Below are positions 43,458 through 43,714 of a stretch of DNA of 43,714 nucleotides, one piece after another. This DNA is from Synechococcaceae cyanobacterium. Its GTDB lineage: Bacteria > Cyanobacteriota > Cyanobacteriia > PCC-6307 > Cyanobiaceae. Below the pieces are notes generated by a model, which searched no databases, had not been told where the DNA came from, and saw nothing but the letters and a program-made list of their open reading frames with translations. Position 1 is the stretch's first letter; every line of letters starts with the position of its first letter. The DNA lies in contig CANCJV010000035.1 of NCBI GenBank assembly GCA_947378425.1, positions 1 to 43,714 on the forward strand, written 5' to 3'. A program made the position numbers and the translations under genes.

Positions 43458-43714
43458 TGGTATGGTTTTGGACTGCGCGGGAAACCGAGCAGCCGTCCCG
43501 CCTTCGGGACTGAAGGAGCGAGAGCTGCAACGCCTCGCACTGGAAGTCACGAGGAAGGGATGGAGCGGGTGAGCTGCTAGGTTCACCAAGTCTCAAACGG
43601 AGCGGCTGAAGCCGCACCCAAGAGGCGATCTACGACGAAGGAGGCGCAAGCCGCCGGTGTTGTAGGTTTCACAAGTCGCCGGGAGGCGACGCGCCGCGAG
43701 ATCCCCGAGAGGGG
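43458..43714 (+). ncRNA. Candidate large structured RNA (HEARO/omega-RNA-like), cut by window end
   Basis: No coding frame is supported here, but paired elements are dense. Perfect stems: GGTTT/AAACC (43464-68, 43482-86); GTCCCG-CCTT-CGGGAC (43495-43510); CCTCG/CGAGG (43533-37, 43550-54) with inner ACT/AGT; GGTGA/TCACC (43568-72, 43583-87); GCGGC-TGAA-GCCGC (43602-43615); CTACGAC/GTTGTAG (43630-36, 43659-65) enclosing GGC-GCAA-GCC; GTCGCC-GGGA-GGCGAC (43675-43690); CCCC-GAGA-GGGG (43703-43714). Three loops (GCAA, GGGA, GAGA) are GNRA tetraloops, and the G-U pair in CTACGAC/GTTGTAG works only if the plus strand is transcribed. The run starts just after GTGA (43454-57), a site I recall for HEARO elements. 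The HEARO/IscB identity is inference; the presence of a structured RNA is better supported. Confidence 0.42.

Noticed and set aside
43369..43460. tRNA search near TCGAATCC
   Set aside because: A T-arm-like string is present at about 43408-43415, but no acceptor or anticodon stem can be drawn around it.
43363..43572. Small plus-strand frame ending in a KERELQRLALEVTRKG helix
   Set aside because: The sequence overlaps the paired elements of the candidate RNA, has no ribosome site and no recognised motif; RNA structure explains it better.

Overview
The window is chromosomal DNA from a GC-rich picocyanobacterium, most likely of the freshwater or euryhaline Synechococcus/Cyanobium group. The evidence is a photosynthetic and cyanobacteria-restricted gene set: psbU, ndhO, a crr7-like gene, a petL candidate, zeta-carotene desaturase, a VKOR-thioredoxin fusion, two SLH-porins, DUF751/Ycf33, and the cyanobacterial radical-SAM DUF512 family. 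At least twelve copies of the cyanobacterial HIP1 octamer GCGATCGC are also present. Genes are packed tightly, with many 1-4 nt start/stop overlaps and frequent GTG or TTG starts.

Layout. 1-2625: two minus-strand membrane proteins, a DUF2079 protein cut by the window edge and a GT39-like glycosyltransferase with a TPR tail. 2781-6457: two tandem SLH-porins, each with its own terminator. 6606-8637: J-domain protein, ndhO and a TIGR01777 epimerase. 8594-11435 (minus): A-type Fe-S carrier, TPR protein, LpxB-related protein and a proline-rich membrane protein. 12180-14999 (plus): zds, an SRPBCC protein and a lipoprotein. 15542-19967 (minus): a compact run of DUF751, rbfA, nagZ-like GH3, GT2-TPR and hemD.

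20045-28399: GST, a lumenal-type protein divergent from crr7 with overlapping start codons, aroK, a tandem PTPS-domain gene overlapping a RibD_C-type reductase (a likely two-gene pterin module), a secreted protein, a FemAB/GNAT-like protein, DUF4346 and a B12-binding radical SAM enzyme. 28660-34714: petL candidate, MFS exporter, rimO, VKOR-Trx and nadB. 34986-42732: psbU, DUF3120, uppP, the DUF512 radical SAM protein, a TolC-like channel, a PucC/BCH-family transporter and an inositol-monophosphatase-family enzyme.

The right end (42733-43714) is the accessory part. It holds a VOC/glyoxalase-family gene broken by two frameshifts, then from about 43458 to the window edge a non-coding, GC-rich stretch dense in perfect hairpins, several with GNRA-type loops. 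It looks like a large structured RNA. A HEARO/omega-RNA of an IscB-type element, whose ORF would lie just beyond the window, is the most specific hypothesis I can offer; it is unproven. I saw no tRNA, rRNA, CRISPR array, prophage or intact insertion sequence.
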